A DNA stretch of 64,000 nucleotides from Thysanoteuthis rhombus (Eukaryota > Mollusca > Cephalopoda > Oegopsida > Thysanoteuthidae), in the NCBI GenBank assembly GCA_963457665.1, contig OY735206.1:59684235-59748234 (forward strand). The letters run 5' to 3'. A program made the position numbers and the translations under genes. This document shows, in pieces, positions 1 to 12,070 of this stretch; within the stretch, counting starts at the first letter, position 1, and each line of letters starts with the position of its first letter. Under the pieces are notes generated by a model that saw only the letters and a program-made list of their open reading frames with translations, did not search any database and was not told where the DNA came from.

Positions 1-1515
1 ATTTTTCCTCAATTCTTTACTCTATTTACGCTGTGCAAGCCGAGTGATCAATTCTGCGTGAAACAATGGGAGGTTATTTCAAATAAGATTTTCAGATAAT
101 ATGACGTATTCGTAAATATACATAAATTCTCATATACTAAAACATGTATGTAAGAAAACCTATTCAAGCATAAAATCCTTCAGGCTTTAGGAATCATCTG
201 ATTGGAATATCCCAATTAAATATTTCATTTTTTCGCTGAAAGTTTTCCACTTCAAAACCCACTTCATCTGACTGCGATTTTCCGTTCAGACTGATTTAGA
301 TACACGAGTGTCAGCACTTTGCACGTCGCTGAGCAATAGTTCGCAATAGGTCTCCAAAACTTTTGCTAGTGTAGTAATCTCGATCCTTGCTGAGCGCTCC
401 ATGCTTGTGTCCTTGAGTCAAACTACACTCAGCCGTGTGAATATCTACCAAAGTATGTAGGTTGGTAATGTGAGCACAGAAATATATAAGATGAGAATAG
501 GGTGCCTACCTTAAAGCTATATCTAGCAGATTAGTCTTACCAGCTATTGTTGTGTCCCCATGTCGGGCTAACGTAAACCAAGTAGATACGTACATGAACA
601 TCTATTTAACCTGTTAAATTCATTCTTCGTCGTTCCCAAGGACCCCCCCCCCCCCAACGTTACCCCTAGATCCGACCAACGAGTGAGTTTAGTATGGTAT
701 CATCCAGACGTCGCTGGCATAGACTCCATTAGATGGTTCTAATATTGAACACTGGCAGATTGTGACGAACACTCTTCACAAAACTGCTGCACAGCCTGTG
801 CTCCAATCTTTGGTAAAGATACCCCATTTTGGACCCGAACAGTTCAACAGACCGAGCAAATTACGAACGAGCTGGCTTAGCTGAGGGCAGGTTGATAAAT
901 TAATGAAGGTGTTTGTCCAACATGGATCACTCCCCTCTCCATCTGTCGAGCAGTCAATTTTTACAATCTGGCTCCCACAGGGATACAAGACCTTTTTTAG
1001 CGACGAAAACCACACCCAAATGTGCATGAGTCAGGGCAAAAAAATGTCCAGTTTCATCAGCATATTATTACGGGCATCTGGGAAAAAAGAATAATGAGAT
1101 AAGAATGACAACATTAATGAGTTGTTTTAAGTTTGTTTTGTTATTTTGCGGGCTTTTTGTTTTTCCTCTGCGTCAATTGCATACACCAGCCTCATTTTAC
1201 AATGTACCAATAGTTATCTCTACATTTTTTTCGAAGGAATTTTCTGACAAAAGCAGCTTGAAATGTACCTTCGATACTGTTTATGGCCACTTCTCATAGA
1301 CTACGCTATCACCAACTCCACAATACAGTATGAACAAGGAACTCGTTTATCAAAGTGACAAAGTTACGTATCAGAGTCAAAAGAACTTTTAATGCAAAAC
1401 ATTTTGTGCTTACAACACATATGACTTATATTCAGTGGTAAAAAGAGTGAAATTCTTCTGCACAAAATGAACCTATATATACATATATAGATATATTATA
1501 GAAATATTGGCATCT
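1..1515. other. Unrecognised AT-rich sequence
   Basis: Apart from the C run I see no gene, tRNA or recognisable transposon here. Open frames are 60-85 codons, overlap on opposite strands and show no family resemblance, so they look like chance. Confidence 0.5.
643..655. repeat. C homopolymer, 13 nt
   Basis: Uninterrupted run of 13 cytosines in otherwise ordinary AT-rich sequence. Such runs are unstable in sequencing and the exact length may be wrong. Confidence 0.9.
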
Positions 1516-1516
1516 G

Positions 1517-1773
<257 letters not shown>

Positions 1774-1844
1774 AAGCAGGTGCCAATGTTTCTATAGTAC
1801 ATTTACCATGTGAATAAGGAGCAAATATAAATATTAACAATTCG

Positions 1845-2160
1845 ACTGATGCAGTTCAAACTCTACTTCTATTTCGACTGAAGATGATCACTGAAACTTT
1901 TATATTTTTCATTAAAAAAATTAAAAAATGATTTTCCTAGATACGTAAGACTTGTGAATTTGGCTACCGATCATTTGGTCGTAATTACAGAGAAACATTA
2001 ATTCCATACATCGGTTTGTTTAAACGGGGCAGAGACGGACAGTGAAAAGTTTACTCTCCAAGATTAGGTTAGGATTGTTCTTGTCCTTGGTGTTTTTCTT
2101 TCTGTTACTGTGAGAAAATAAAGCCAACTCCAGTCTCTAACTTGGTCTAGAGTTTGACAA
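1845..2160 (+). repeat. LTR-like interspersed repeat, copy 1
   Basis: First of four loci sharing the same two blocks in the same order. The left block (about 1845-1893) contains GATGCAGTTCAAACTC and CGACTGAAGATGATCA. The right block (about 1994-2160) contains AGGATTGTTCTTGT, then AATAAA at 2117-2122, then GCCAACTCCAGTCTC and TAGAGTTTGACAA. A polyadenylation signal shortly before a terminus ending in ...GACA fits the R/U5 end of a retrotransposon LTR. No gag or pol lies next to it, so a solo LTR is the likeliest reading; a non-autonomous element with similar ends is possible. Confidence 0.5.
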
Positions 2161-2350
2161 TAACCCCAAAAGTTTATCTATCGATGTTTTGATAGAAAAA
2201 AATCTCATACAAAATACCAACTTTTGAAACTAGAAAGTAGAAGAATTTGAGAAATGTTGAGAACGAACTGGCTTCACGTATTTCACCGTTTCTTGTCCCG
2301 AGATAATGTATCCGTGCACGTGTCTATTTATCTCATAATTTAGTGGTTTG

Positions 2351-2354
<4 letters not shown>

Positions 2355-2432
<78 letters not shown>
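2355..2432. repeat. Compound (TG)n(AG)n microsatellite
   Basis: (GT)n to about 2390 passes directly into (GA)n to about 2431, followed by a G-rich stretch. Confidence 0.95.
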
Positions 2433-2437
<5 letters not shown>

Positions 2438-2606
2438 AGGGGGGTTACCCTCGGTTCTAATAATGATTTGAGCCGGCAGCAAACTTTGATATCATAATCG
2501 AAACAGAAATCTCATATGCAGATTTTCACATTAGAGTGATTTGCACAATCTCCGTACTTTCAGTACATTTTTACTCTGGCAGAATAACTACATTTATGCC
2601 ATCCAC

Positions 2607-2744
2607 TGTATGTATGTATGTATGTACTTATGTATGTATGTATGTATGTATGTATGTATGTATGTATGTATGTATGTATGTACTTATGTATGTATGTATG
2701 TATGTATGTATGTATGTATGTATTTATGCATGGATGTATGGATG

Positions 2745-2781
<37 letters not shown>
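2607..2781. repeat. (TATG)n then (CTAT)n tetranucleotide repeats
   Basis: About 130 bp of TATG units, with a few ACTT and ATTT variants at regular places, followed by about 37 bp of CTAT units. Frames through it read Met-Tyr-Val-Cys and are repeat translations only. Confidence 0.95.
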
Positions 2782-2782
<1 letters not shown>

Positions 2783-2789
2783 AATTAGC

Positions 2790-4110
2790 CAGTATCGAAA
2801 TTTTCTAAGTTTTGCTTATTCCGGCATAGGCACAGACGGCGAAGATGCAGGATAGAAAAATTATGTTGCACCTGTCTTCCAAGTGGCGCGAGCTTGACTG
2901 CTCTGCTAATCAGTTTTCAAAATTCTGATTAGGCTTGCACTCTGAACTCAAGCACTGGTGGGAAATACCCCAGTCACAAATCAGACCAAGTCTGCATGTA
3001 TCTATCCGTCTTGACCTGTTAATATCAGCTTAGCTATAAGGTGGCTTAAATCAAGTCCCCTCCCCTCGGCTCACTTTGCTAACTAACTAAACGTTCTCTT
3101 TAAAAACGCTTTGAGTTTGGATACTTACGTCACTTAGCGGTTGAAATAATTAACTTGGTAATCAACAACTAAAATGAGTTTCCATATTCATAGAGAAGAT
3201 ATGCTTCGATTGTCATTTCAACTCAAGTCTAATGTCGAAACAAGTTAATACATTTTTGATGTTCTTTCATATTCCCCGCATATATTTCTTCGAACTGTAT
3301 TTTCTCATAGATAGAAGTTGTAAACAATGAGTCAATAATAAATGCTAACCGCATGATTTATCGTTTAGCCTTTTTTGTTTCATACTTACGACTTAGAAAT
3401 AAACAATGAAATGTAAAAAAAGAAAGAAAGAAAAATACGAAGATAACAAAACGCTAAGACTTTCGATTCTCTTCTATGAAAATACGCTTCTGCCTGCACA
3501 TGCGCCCAGGATTTCTCCATTATTGTGAGTCTCCTTTTTTATGGCAGACCATTCAGTGAAATATGATATTGTCTGTTGATAGTGACAGACATATCTGATA
3601 AAGCACCTTTGTTGTCTGTACAAAAAAAAAAAAAAATGAATTATGATTTTATTTTCGCTACAGAGATATCTGTGTTCGTCCCATCCGATATTTACCTTGA
3701 TAACTCTTTGGTCCAGTGGAAAATAGAGGCCTCGGTAAATATATTACCTGCTTCAGAATTCAATTGCAGTTTTTTGTTTTGTTTCGGGAAAGGCAGATTG
3801 TTTTTGTAAATAAGAAAATTGAGCTGGTGGGCAGCGATACCGATAAAATAGTCCAGTTGATATCAGCCAATATAATTATCATTGTTTATGGCTTATTTCT
3901 ACTCGCATTCAAACGCTTGATATTAGTAACAAAATCTTATTTTCATATCGTACTTTCAGGATTGTCTCACTCGTTTTAGTAATATAAGAGACGTCCTAAT
4001 AGTAAGCTTTGTATTTAATTCGGTAATTGCATTTAGCTACCATGGTTTAGCATAGAGAGTTGACTAAAGATAAGAGTAAAATAGAATTGAGTGAAAACTG
4101 CTTTTTTTTA
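2790..4110. other. Unrecognised sequence
   Basis: No recognisable gene or transposon. It contains A-rich simple sequence near 3416-3433 and an A run at about 3621-3636. Small frames around 3576-3979 lack any domain or codon pattern that would support coding. Confidence 0.4.
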
Positions 4111-4112
4111 TA

Positions 4113-4760
4113 GAGTAGACGGAGAATACCTAAGAGACTTCAAATTTCCAAATAATGTTAGACGAACTAAATGTAGCAAGCAAGAAAGTTGTCCTCCATA
4201 TGGATTTCAACAGAACAAATGTCATGTACAAAAAACAACAGGTCTGGAGAAAGTAGACTACTACATCTAACTAGGACGACGAGTCTCCATGAAGTCATCA
4301 GAAGAAGAATGGATAAAGTGAACTATCACACTCGGTTGGCAAGCTTTCGGTATAGCAAGCTTGACTTTCATGAACTAGAAAATCCCTCTCGTCCAAAAAC
4401 AAGGGTATACAACCAATGAATCCAACCAATAGTCACATATGGAGCAGAAACATGGAACCTATCCCAAAGATTGACCCATCAAATTGATAAAACTATGCAA
4501 CGTGCATATGAGAGAATCATGCTCAACCTTGCATGGAGAAATCATAAGACAGCACAGTATATCAGAGAAGAGACAGGAGTCCGAGACATCACAGAAACTG
4601 TCTCAATTGGCAACGGTCTGGACATGTTGCAAGAAGGTGACATGACCCCTGAACATCACATCACACAACGAAGATCCCCAGAGATCAGGTGCAAGGCTTC
4701 AGCCGATAGAAAGTAAGATGGTCTGGCGTGATAGATAGATTCAGAAAGCAGGCACGAGTA
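4113..4760 (+). mobile_element. RTE-like LINE relic, 3' half
   Basis: This is the region just after the reverse transcriptase core and the C-terminal tail of an endonuclease/reverse-transcriptase ORF. Translation gives a DGEYLRD block (the 'DG-YL-LRFADD' region, with the catalytic part eroded). A tail follows at 4471-4716: QRAYERIMLNLAWRNHK, TAQYIREETGVRDI and later SPEIRCKASADRK. These are characteristic of RTE/BovB-type ORF2 C-termini. Stops and shifts break the frame at several points. The same blocks recur in eleven other relics in this window. It ends in the 'rW-d--d-frk' region and lacks the trinucleotide tail. Confidence 0.85.
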
Positions 4761-4984
4761 CAGGCAATAATACACATTCAAAGAAACAAGAAGGTAGGAA
4801 TTGATGGCACCTATATTTCACCTTGTTTTTTTGTTTTCACAGTGCATATCTTATATATGTACACACACATACACACAGACATGTACTTATATATGTTTGT
4901 AGTGTAGATGTGAGATGTTCCGACAGAATGTTGGTAAAATGACTTTTGGCAGGTAAAGGGGAAATTTGAGAGAAAAACAGTTGT

Positions 4985-6045
4985 TACGTTTTGAAATCTT
5001 TAATTATCATGTTCTGATGCATTTCGATGATTGCCAGTCATCCTTTTCAGTGAATTTACAATAGTACAGAGAAAACTGTATGCTGTTTACATGTTTGAGA
5101 TTTGAGGAATGAAATGAGGATATTAGTGTGTTGTGGGTTGTTCAGGAGGAGTAGGCAGAGAGCTGTTTCTATTTGAGTAGGGGAAGTCAGGTTCGGTCTT
5201 AAATGAGAAAGGTCGATGAAAGGAATGTTCAGGAGATGTTTGTATCTGTGTGCGAGTATCAGGCTTCTCAAGAAGGGTCAATGAGAAGAGGGTTATGGTT
5301 AGTTTTCCGGAAGAGTTTGTTCGGTCGTTTTTTGATTTTTGAATGAAGAAGTGGTGTGCAGCATATAATGGATAGGTGTTTTTTTTTCTAGTTGATGGTG
5401 GGTGAGACATTTGGACTGTAGGGGTATATGTATGCTTATACTGTTTCTTAGAGGGTATGTTGTGTATTAGCCAATTACTTGTAGGAAATTTTGTAATGTG
5501 TTTTTTTGTGATTCTGTTTCAAAATCAATGCATTTAAAGGGTTTGCAATCTGTCCATACCTCTGGGTTATCATATTGCATTGGCACATAAGGGCTGCTTC
5601 GATACATATGCGTTTCAAAGACTCATGTATATTTTTTGATGAGATGAGCTTTGTGAAAGTTGGAATTTTGGTTGTGTGTGTTTCTATGTTCGACAGGGCG
5701 TTTATCTGTTCATCCAGTTTTAGGGTTCTTTTGTGTCCACATATTCTTTTCTTGAGAGGTTTCGACATCTCTCTTATGTAGATCTTATCACAGACACTGC
5801 ACAGTAGTGTGTAAACGCCAGCTTTGAGAGGTGTGGGTTCGTGTTCTGGTTTGTTAACCAAATCTTTGAGGTGTTGATAGCAATGTGCACTTTCAGCTTG
5901 CTCAGGTTTGAGCTGAGGTTTGTTTTTGGTTGTCACATGCTCCTTGCGTTTTACATGAAAAGGGGTTATTTGATGTATTATGATAAGTATAACATGTTAA
6001 TTTCAGCTTATAACGTCAGTTTTTATCAGAAATATTCACAATAAC
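4985..6045 (-). mobile_element. Penelope-like element relic
   Basis: Minus-strand relic containing a GIY-YIG endonuclease ORF (5475-5936), then a Ser/Pro/Thr-rich degenerate coding stretch (about 5056-5410). It closes with a 3' segment around 5015-5050 reading GGATGACTGGCAATCATCG, which resembles the 'ctgaag-(a/t)gg---g-cgaaac' terminus common to Penelope-like elements. The reverse transcriptase, which precedes the endonuclease in this family, is not seen, so the copy is 5'-truncated. The family is established; assignment of this copy rests on the endonuclease. Confidence 0.7.
5475..5936 (-). pseudogene. GIY-YIG endonuclease domain of a Penelope-like element
   Basis: Open frame of 153 codons. 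GVY at residues 40-42 and YIR at 53-55 correspond to the GIY...YIG pair, the final Gly being replaced by Arg. CSVC (46-49) supplies the cysteine pair typical of Penelope-like GIY-YIG domains. R64 and H68 in KKRICGH fit the catalytic Arg helix, E113 in CIEAAL fits the catalytic Glu, and N135 in NPLNA the late Asn. In this family the domain nicks target DNA for retrotransposition. The open length and preserved residues suggest modest age, but without the reverse transcriptase it cannot act alone. The start codon is arbitrary because the ORF is the 3' part of a longer one. Confidence 0.75.
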
Positions 6046-6121
6046 TTATTTGGTGGAGTGAGATATTATTATGCAACTTAATAGTTATTCACCATATTTC
6101 AAAGAATTACATATACATATA

Positions 6122-6137
6122 TCTTCTTCTTCTTCTT

Positions 6138-6211
<74 letters not shown>
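6122..6211. repeat. (CTT)n then (TTA)n microsatellite at an LINE 3' junction
   Basis: About 45 bp of CTT units followed by about 44 bp of TTA units. The TTA part abuts the 3' terminus (minus strand) of the R4/Dong-like element at 6212. Confidence 0.95.
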
Positions 6212-7051
6212 CATTAGGAATCTCACACCAGTTGCCTGGTGGTAACCGCTGGAGTTTGAGTGACAGCAAGTCTCCTCAAGTCTCCAGCCCTCCTCTCCTA
6301 GTACTAGCAGGTCGCAGTAATTCTGCGATTTACAGTTTCACACCGGTTGCCCAGTGGTTATCGCTGAGGGCTGAGTGACAATAAGTCTCCTCAGGTCTTC
6401 AGCTACCGTCTCCTCCCTCTTTCGCATATCATGACAGAGTTACAATTCGTTGCAGTACTTATATCTCTAGCACCTTCCTCAGTACCCGTGCAGTTCCCAG
6501 TAGTGCTGTGGTCTGTACGGTCTCTATCCTCCCCCTAATCCCGATCTCCTCCAGTCTCTCCCTCAGCGTTCTGGGGACAGTTCCTAGTGCTCCCACTATG
6601 ACTGGTACTACCCTAGTTTTCATGTTCCACATTTTCTTTAACTCCCTTGCTAGGTCCTGGTATTTTTCCCTTTTTTCACCCTCCTTCTTTTTTACTCTAT
6701 GGTCTGCTGGCACAGCCACGTCTACTATTTGGCAGGCCTTCTTTTTTTTGTCTACTATTACTAAGTCCGGCCTTCTTGCCTGGATGAGGTGGTCAGTTTG
6801 GATGTCAAAATCCCACAGTAGTTTGTGGTTGTCATTCTCCAAAACTGCCTCTGGCTTGTGCTGATACCACTTTTCCCCATGGTTGAATCCCATTTGTTTA
6901 CTTAGTTCCCAGTGTATCATCGTTGCTACTCTATCGTGTCTATGCTTATACTCCTTCTGGGCGAGTTGACTACATTCACTAGTTATGTGGTTTACTGTCT
7001 CATCTCTTTCACCGCACATGCGGCATTTGCTGTTTGCCTGTGTTCTGTCGA

Positions 7052-7056
<5 letters not shown>
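6212..7056 (-). mobile_element. R4/Dong-like LINE, 5'-truncated, in (TTA)n
   Basis: Minus-strand element holding the ORF C-terminus (6459-7019) and a roughly 245-bp 3'UTR (6212-6458). The UTR contains two diverged tandem units of about 117 bp, each with a CACC(A/G)GTTGCC block and AAGTCTCCTCA. Both ends abut (TTA)n: 6167-6211 at the 3' end and 7057-7094 at the 5' end. R4/Dong-clade elements are known to include members that insert into TAA microsatellites, which matches the flanks. Very similar to the copy at 27117-28228, so insertion was relatively recent. Confidence 0.8.
6459..7019 (-). pseudogene. C-terminal CCHC and restriction-like endonuclease of an R4/Dong-like LINE
   Basis: Open 186-codon C-terminus. 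The start is not a true start; it lies just inside a CCHC motif that is complete in the copy at 27537-28214 (C-X2-C-X8-H-X4-C). The nuclease signature is RPD at residues 83-85, then 14 residues, then D100 in IVDVAVP, matching K/R-P-D-X12-14-D/E of the restriction-like endonuclease of R2/R4-type LINEs. It ends in VVPVIVGALGTV and TALLGTARVLRKVLEI. The family enzyme nicks the target and primes reverse transcription. The whole terminal domain is open in this copy, though the reverse transcriptase is absent. Confidence 0.8.

Positions 7057-7094
<38 letters not shown>
7057..7094. repeat. (TTA)n at LINE 5' junction
   Basis: Directly abuts the truncated 5' end of the R4/Dong-like copy. Together with 6167-6211 it suggests insertion into a pre-existing TTA array. 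Confidence 0.9.
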
Positions 7095-7096
<2 letters not shown>

Positions 7097-9219
7097 TATA
7101 ACTTTTCTTAGATTAAATATAATTATTTCTCAAAGCAAACTGGTAAGATAGCAGTAGACGTTCAAATGAATTTGAACAAAAACTTAGAGTACTTGATACA
7201 TCGAAATTGTTGAATATGAAAGAAAGAACTCGTGCAAGTTATCACGACATCACCTAGAGTAAGTATTTCCCTAAAGTATCTTTTGAGGATGATTAGAATA
7301 AATAGAAGACTCAAGTAAAATTGAAACCATTCAAATTATATCATTATTTGGGAGAGTAGGCTGGATACATGAAAATAGATTGTTTACTTGACCCTCAGTA
7401 TAAGTTGCTCGTTAATACCAGTGTGAATTATGAGGCATGTGCAAAATTTTCCCGTGGAAAGCTGTTTTTAACTGTGTATTCAGTGTCCCGTTAAAAAAAG
7501 AAGACCTATGCATACGCCCAATATACCAATAAGAATCCATCTACGTCATTTAAGCGTTATGCAGGAAAATAACCCATTGTCAAGGGGGATTCAATAAAAT
7601 ATCCAATAATAGTTTTGTCTTTAAATATTATTGTATCATTTTGTGTGGTCATTTACAAAAAACACCGCACTTGTTTGCGCGTCAAATATCATTCTTATAA
7701 AACACCCCCAGATAGCTTGCCGCTAACAATGGTATCCTGTGATAATCCTGACTTTTCCTGGAAAGAAACATCTGCCTTATATTATCAAATTCACTATTTT
7801 TGCTCGAGGTCGGTCAGAACCTAATTTTTTACGTGTGTCTCTCCAAAGAGTCGCTAGAGGACGTTGTAGCAGGCAATGTCGTGCTCAGAAGACACATGCC
7901 AATAATGGAAAACAAATAATTGGACAGGCTGGCACTGATAGACTCCCTTCTTACGGCTGCCTCTTTGACAAGGCACCAATGTTTTTACATGGGTTTTTCA
8001 GTTAATAACATGCAAACCGTATGTACTCCTTTGCGATTTCTACCTCCCGGATTTATGATTGGCATGCAAGAGTGCAGGCCCGGGAAGTAATGGCGGGGGG
8101 AATGTGGGGGCCATATGGCCAGGGCCTACGATTTTGAGGGGGGTGACTCCAGAGGCGTCGCAAAAGAGTAGAGGCGACTAGGTCTCGTATGTGACTGTAC
8201 TTGATGGCTAAGTTTTAAGTTTAATATGATAGTTGACGTAGTGTTTTTTTTCCGATTACGAGAGGAGGACAATTGGGTGTGATTACAATTGTGCTTGACA
8301 CAATTAAACAAAAGACAATTGAACCTATCTGTATAGTACCTTTTGTCATTTGTGTTTTTAATTACACAGTGATAATGTTGAAAAAACAATATGGAAAAAA
8401 ATTGTTTTCAGATATACTCTAGGTGTATTTATCTGCTTTAATATTAGTATGAATTGAACTTTTTTTTTATCTATACATGCGCTACGTGATTTTGTTTTCA
8501 TTCATAAATAGTCTTCGTATATATTTTTTACTTTTTGATACTTTTTTTCATGCATACGCATTTTTGTTTTTCTAGATGTGTCCACAAATTTAAATAAGAC
8601 ACTTCTTGGTCGCTCAGTGGATCGGTCAGTCTTAGTTACGTTAAATAACAGAAATAGGAAGGACATATTAATGTCATTAAAAAGTGAGACGTAATGATAA
8701 AACAACACTCAATGTTGGGTTTGATGATATCAAGTTTTAGTTTTAGATTTTGTTAATACATGATATTTGCCGAGAGTTATCAGAACTCGACTGAGAATAT
8801 AAGACAGTTGGTCCTTTGATATAATTTTCATATTCAATAAAAACATATATTTGCTATAAATTAAGTCATTTCAATGGCACATGGTTTAAGGCAGTTGATT
8901 CGGTATGTGTAATACATTGATTATTTTGCTACGATTTACTTCCATCTCCATTGTTGCTTTTTATTGCAACTAAACTCAAGCTGCTTCCCCTTCAGCTGTG
9001 AGTAAATGAATTAACAGCATGGATTGGAATAAAGAATTAAGTTCCAGATGAGAATCGTACCCAACGGTAACTCGCTTAACGTGCAATCGATCTCACAAGT
9101 GCAAGCCCAAATCAAACCACTGAAATCATTCCCTAACCCAATCTCCTCTGTACCATGTTTGTTATTAACTGGTAGTTAGCTGTCAAGGACATCCAGGTCT
9201 AGAATCCAGTCAACGTAAG
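7095..9219. other. Unrecognised sequence
   Basis: No gene or known transposon recognised. There is a G-rich patch at about 8090-8150 and T-rich runs at 8461-8468 and 8521-8552. Frames of 68-88 codons at 7615-8005 and 8126-8389 show no domain. Confidence 0.4.
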
Positions 9220-11247
9220 AAGCGACTGCAGAATGGTTAGATGTAAAATGCTAAGTGACACCAACAAAAACGTTCCACACCAAATTGCAACTCCTAATTG
9301 TACTAATAGAACTCATTTGGTCCTTCAAAGTTGAATTGAAAAATCTATAAAATTCTCACGGAACCAGAAGAGAACGACGCCAACATCAACGAATTCAACA
9401 ACTAAGTCTCTCTAATTATAGCCGCCAACTTTATTCAAACCAAAGAGCACACAAACCATTAATAAAATCTCAGATGAAACCAGGAATCTAATGGAAAAAC
9501 GGGCAAATCTCAATCCACTGACAACAACAGGAGAGAAAATTGAAGCAACCGAATTAAATAAAACCATCAGAAAAAAAATTAGAGAAAACAAAAGATGATA
9601 CACGACAGCAATCCTCGAAACTATTCCCGTAAATGGTCGAGGCTTCAAAGCTATTAACTAAGCTCTCAATACAGGACAGAAACAAATAACTGGTATACCC
9701 GAGGAAATTGGAGACCAAACAACAAATAGAGACCGGATTATCAGACACGCAAAAGGATTTTACTTAAAACTCTTCTCCTCCAAAACAAGCACCACAAAAG
9801 AGCGGATGCACAAAACGTAAGCAGTCAGTACAAGGATATCCCAGAATTTGTGCAAAGAGAGGGAAGGCCCCTGCACCAGATAACATCGCCATCGACCAAC
9901 TCCAAGAGATTGTAAGATAATCACAAAGAAACTACCTATTCAATCCAACGTATGCCTAAAACTAAGTAAAGACCCAGAAGATTGGAACACTGAAATCATA
10001 ATGCTGTTATATAAAAAGAAAAGAACCCGAAAGAGCTTAGTGACCACAGATCAATAAGTCTCCTCAACTGCTTTTACAAAGTTTTCAAAAAGTTATCACC
10101 AACTGAAACACCAAACCGCAAGATGAAAACCAACCAAGGGGGCCAGCTGGCTTCAGAAGAAGCTACTCGACCATGGACTATCTCCATTCGATTTATCAAC
10201 TAAAAGAGAAAGCAGCAGGATACAAAATGCCACCCGCTGTAGAAGTTATCGACTTCAAGAAAGCCTTCGACTCGGCGAAAATTCATCGAGCCATTGATCT
10301 TATAACTATAAGATATAGACCCCGTATACGTCAGAGTACTACAAAATATATACAGTCACAACAGCTCCGTTATCAGAGCCCTTTTAGCCCCGAAAAAGGG
10401 TAAGAAAGGGTGATACTAGCTCACTCAAAGTTTTCACAGCCTGCCTCGAGATGATCTTCCAGGAAAATAAGGGAATCAGAAGAGACGATGACTGCATGAA
10501 CAACCTCAGATTTTCGGAGGTAGCGTCTCTTTTGCAGAAAACCTCCATGACCTCAAACTAATGCTGGATGAAAATAAGAGAAGCAAGAAAGTTGAACTTC
10601 ACATTAATCTAAGCGAAACAAAAGCCATGTGTAACAGTCACGTCGAAAATGAACGATCAAAAATGCAAAACTGGAGAAATTGGCCACTACATCTACCTAG
10701 GACAACGAATTTCCTAGAATCCTTTAAAAAAAAAGTATCTAACGAAGAATCATTCTAGGATGGCAAGCCTTCGGCAGAGCAAGCTCAACTTTCAAGAACA
10801 AGAAAATCATATTTGTCCCCAAAAGAAGAATATATAACCAATGTATCCTCCCGATAGTCACCTATGGAGTTTATCCAGAAGACTTACCTCAAACTGAGAA
10901 CAATGCAACGTGCACATGGAAAAGTCATACTCAATCTCACATGAAGACAGAAGACAGCCTGATACACCGAGAAAAAAAATCGAGACATCATCGAATCCAT
11001 TTAAAAATTCAATTGGCAATGGACTGGTCATACAGCAAAAATGACAGGCAACCGTTAATCACAGCTCATAGCATGGATCCCCAGAAATTAAATGCAGAAC
11101 CGAATCCAGGAGAAGATGGAGAGACGAACTAGACAATTCCAGAAAGTATCGGCTCTGTGACCCCCATGATAGAGATCTGGCGAATCCTGGGGAAGGTATA
11201 TGTCGAATGACAAATGATAAAAGACTGATGATGATGATGAGCTTTGG
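9220..11247 (+). mobile_element. RTE-like LINE relic, longest copy (about 2 kb)
   Basis: It runs from the linker after the endonuclease, through the reverse transcriptase, to the 3' tail. Recognisable translated blocks in order are ISDETRNLMEKRANL (about 9450), ELNKTIRKKIRENKR (about 9555), TTNRDRIIRHAKGFY (about 9722), PAVEVIDFKKAFDS (about 10230; RT motif A with its catalytic Asp), the 'QRAHGKVILNLT' tail region near 10915 and the 3' end CTGATGATGATGATGA at about 11225-11240. Many stops and shifts make it non-functional. The apurinic endonuclease domain is not seen upstream, so the copy is 5'-truncated. Confidence 0.85.
10173..10403 (+). pseudogene. Reverse transcriptase fragment with motif A
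   Basis: 76-codon open stretch within the RTE-like relic. VIDFKKAFDS at about residues 25-34 is the RT motif A, containing the metal-binding Asp. The stretch before it, MDYLHSIYQLKEKA, corresponds to the 'ai--L-qi-eK' helix that precedes motif A in RTE reverse transcriptases. After IHRAIDLI the similarity decays. Confidence 0.75.
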
Positions 11248-11299
11248 CTAACAAATACTTTAGGAAGCAATCGTTACATTAGAGTAGTTAGCGTACCAG

Positions 11300-11300
<1 letters not shown>

Positions 11301-11355
<55 letters not shown>
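11301..11355. repeat. (TA)n microsatellite
   Basis: Pure TA run about 50 bp downstream of the RTE relic's 3' tail. Confidence 0.95.
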
Positions 11356-11357
<2 letters not shown>

Positions 11358-11840
11358 TCGCCGAGTGCTTAAGAAATATAAAAAAAATTGCATGAAAGTT
11401 AGCCTTGTCAGAAACCCGACAGTAATGATGCCAGTTTGAACACATGAATCTATATCGTCCGAAAGCTCATCATAGGCGACAAAGAGATAATTAAGTAAGC
11501 GGATATATGATATCCTTGAGTGGGGCTAGAAGCCCCCGCTTTAGATAGTTTCTCAGTCTGCTGTAGGTCTTCTGTACGTCAGCCTCCACTAGGCTTTCTA
11601 GGGAATATCATAATACGAAGCCTAACATATTTAGATGAATGCACTCTTGCTGTAATATGTTTGTCAAATTATGACTATTAGCTGGACCTGTAAATTCCCC
11701 GGGTTTTGATAACTAAGATTATCAATTATCTCATACCTCTTCTCTCTTCATACCCTTTGCCTTTATCTTCCGATCTTCGATGTCCGCCCATGATTTTATT
11801 TAAATGTTATACGAACATGGATTTGTTTCATAAGTGAAAT
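11356..11840. other. Unrecognised sequence
   Basis: No gene or known repeat recognised between the (TA)n run and the pyrimidine-rich minisatellite. Confidence 0.4.
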
Positions 11841-11843
11841 CTT

Positions 11844-12070
11844 CCCTATCCCTCAGTAAACTAACTTTTGTCTGTCCTCACCTTTCCTACCCACTTACTA
11901 TACTACCTAACTTTTCCTGCTCTCTTTTCCTATCCACTTTAATCTATCTGATTTTCTTCCTCTCTCTCTCTCCTACCCATTTATTAAATTACCAAACTCC
12001 CTTTCCCCTCTCTCTCCCTATCCCTTCAATAAACCACCCAGCACCATTTTCTTCCCTCTTTCTTTCTGAA
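11844..12070 (-). repeat. 43-bp pyrimidine-rich minisatellite, five units
   Basis: Units start with CCTA(C/T)CC at 11844, 11886, 11929, 11972 and 12017, giving spacings of 42, 43, 43 and 45 bp. Each unit then carries a degenerate 'TTA-TAAACTACC-AAC' block followed by a CT-rich run. The same unit occurs in reverse complement at 33190-33410. A frame of 86 codons runs through it but reads Ser/Leu/Pro repeats only. Confidence 0.75.

Noticed and set aside
6508..6864. 118-codon plus-strand frame
   Set aside because: Antisense shadow of the LINE endonuclease ORF; the same shadow recurs in the second copy at 27407-27682.
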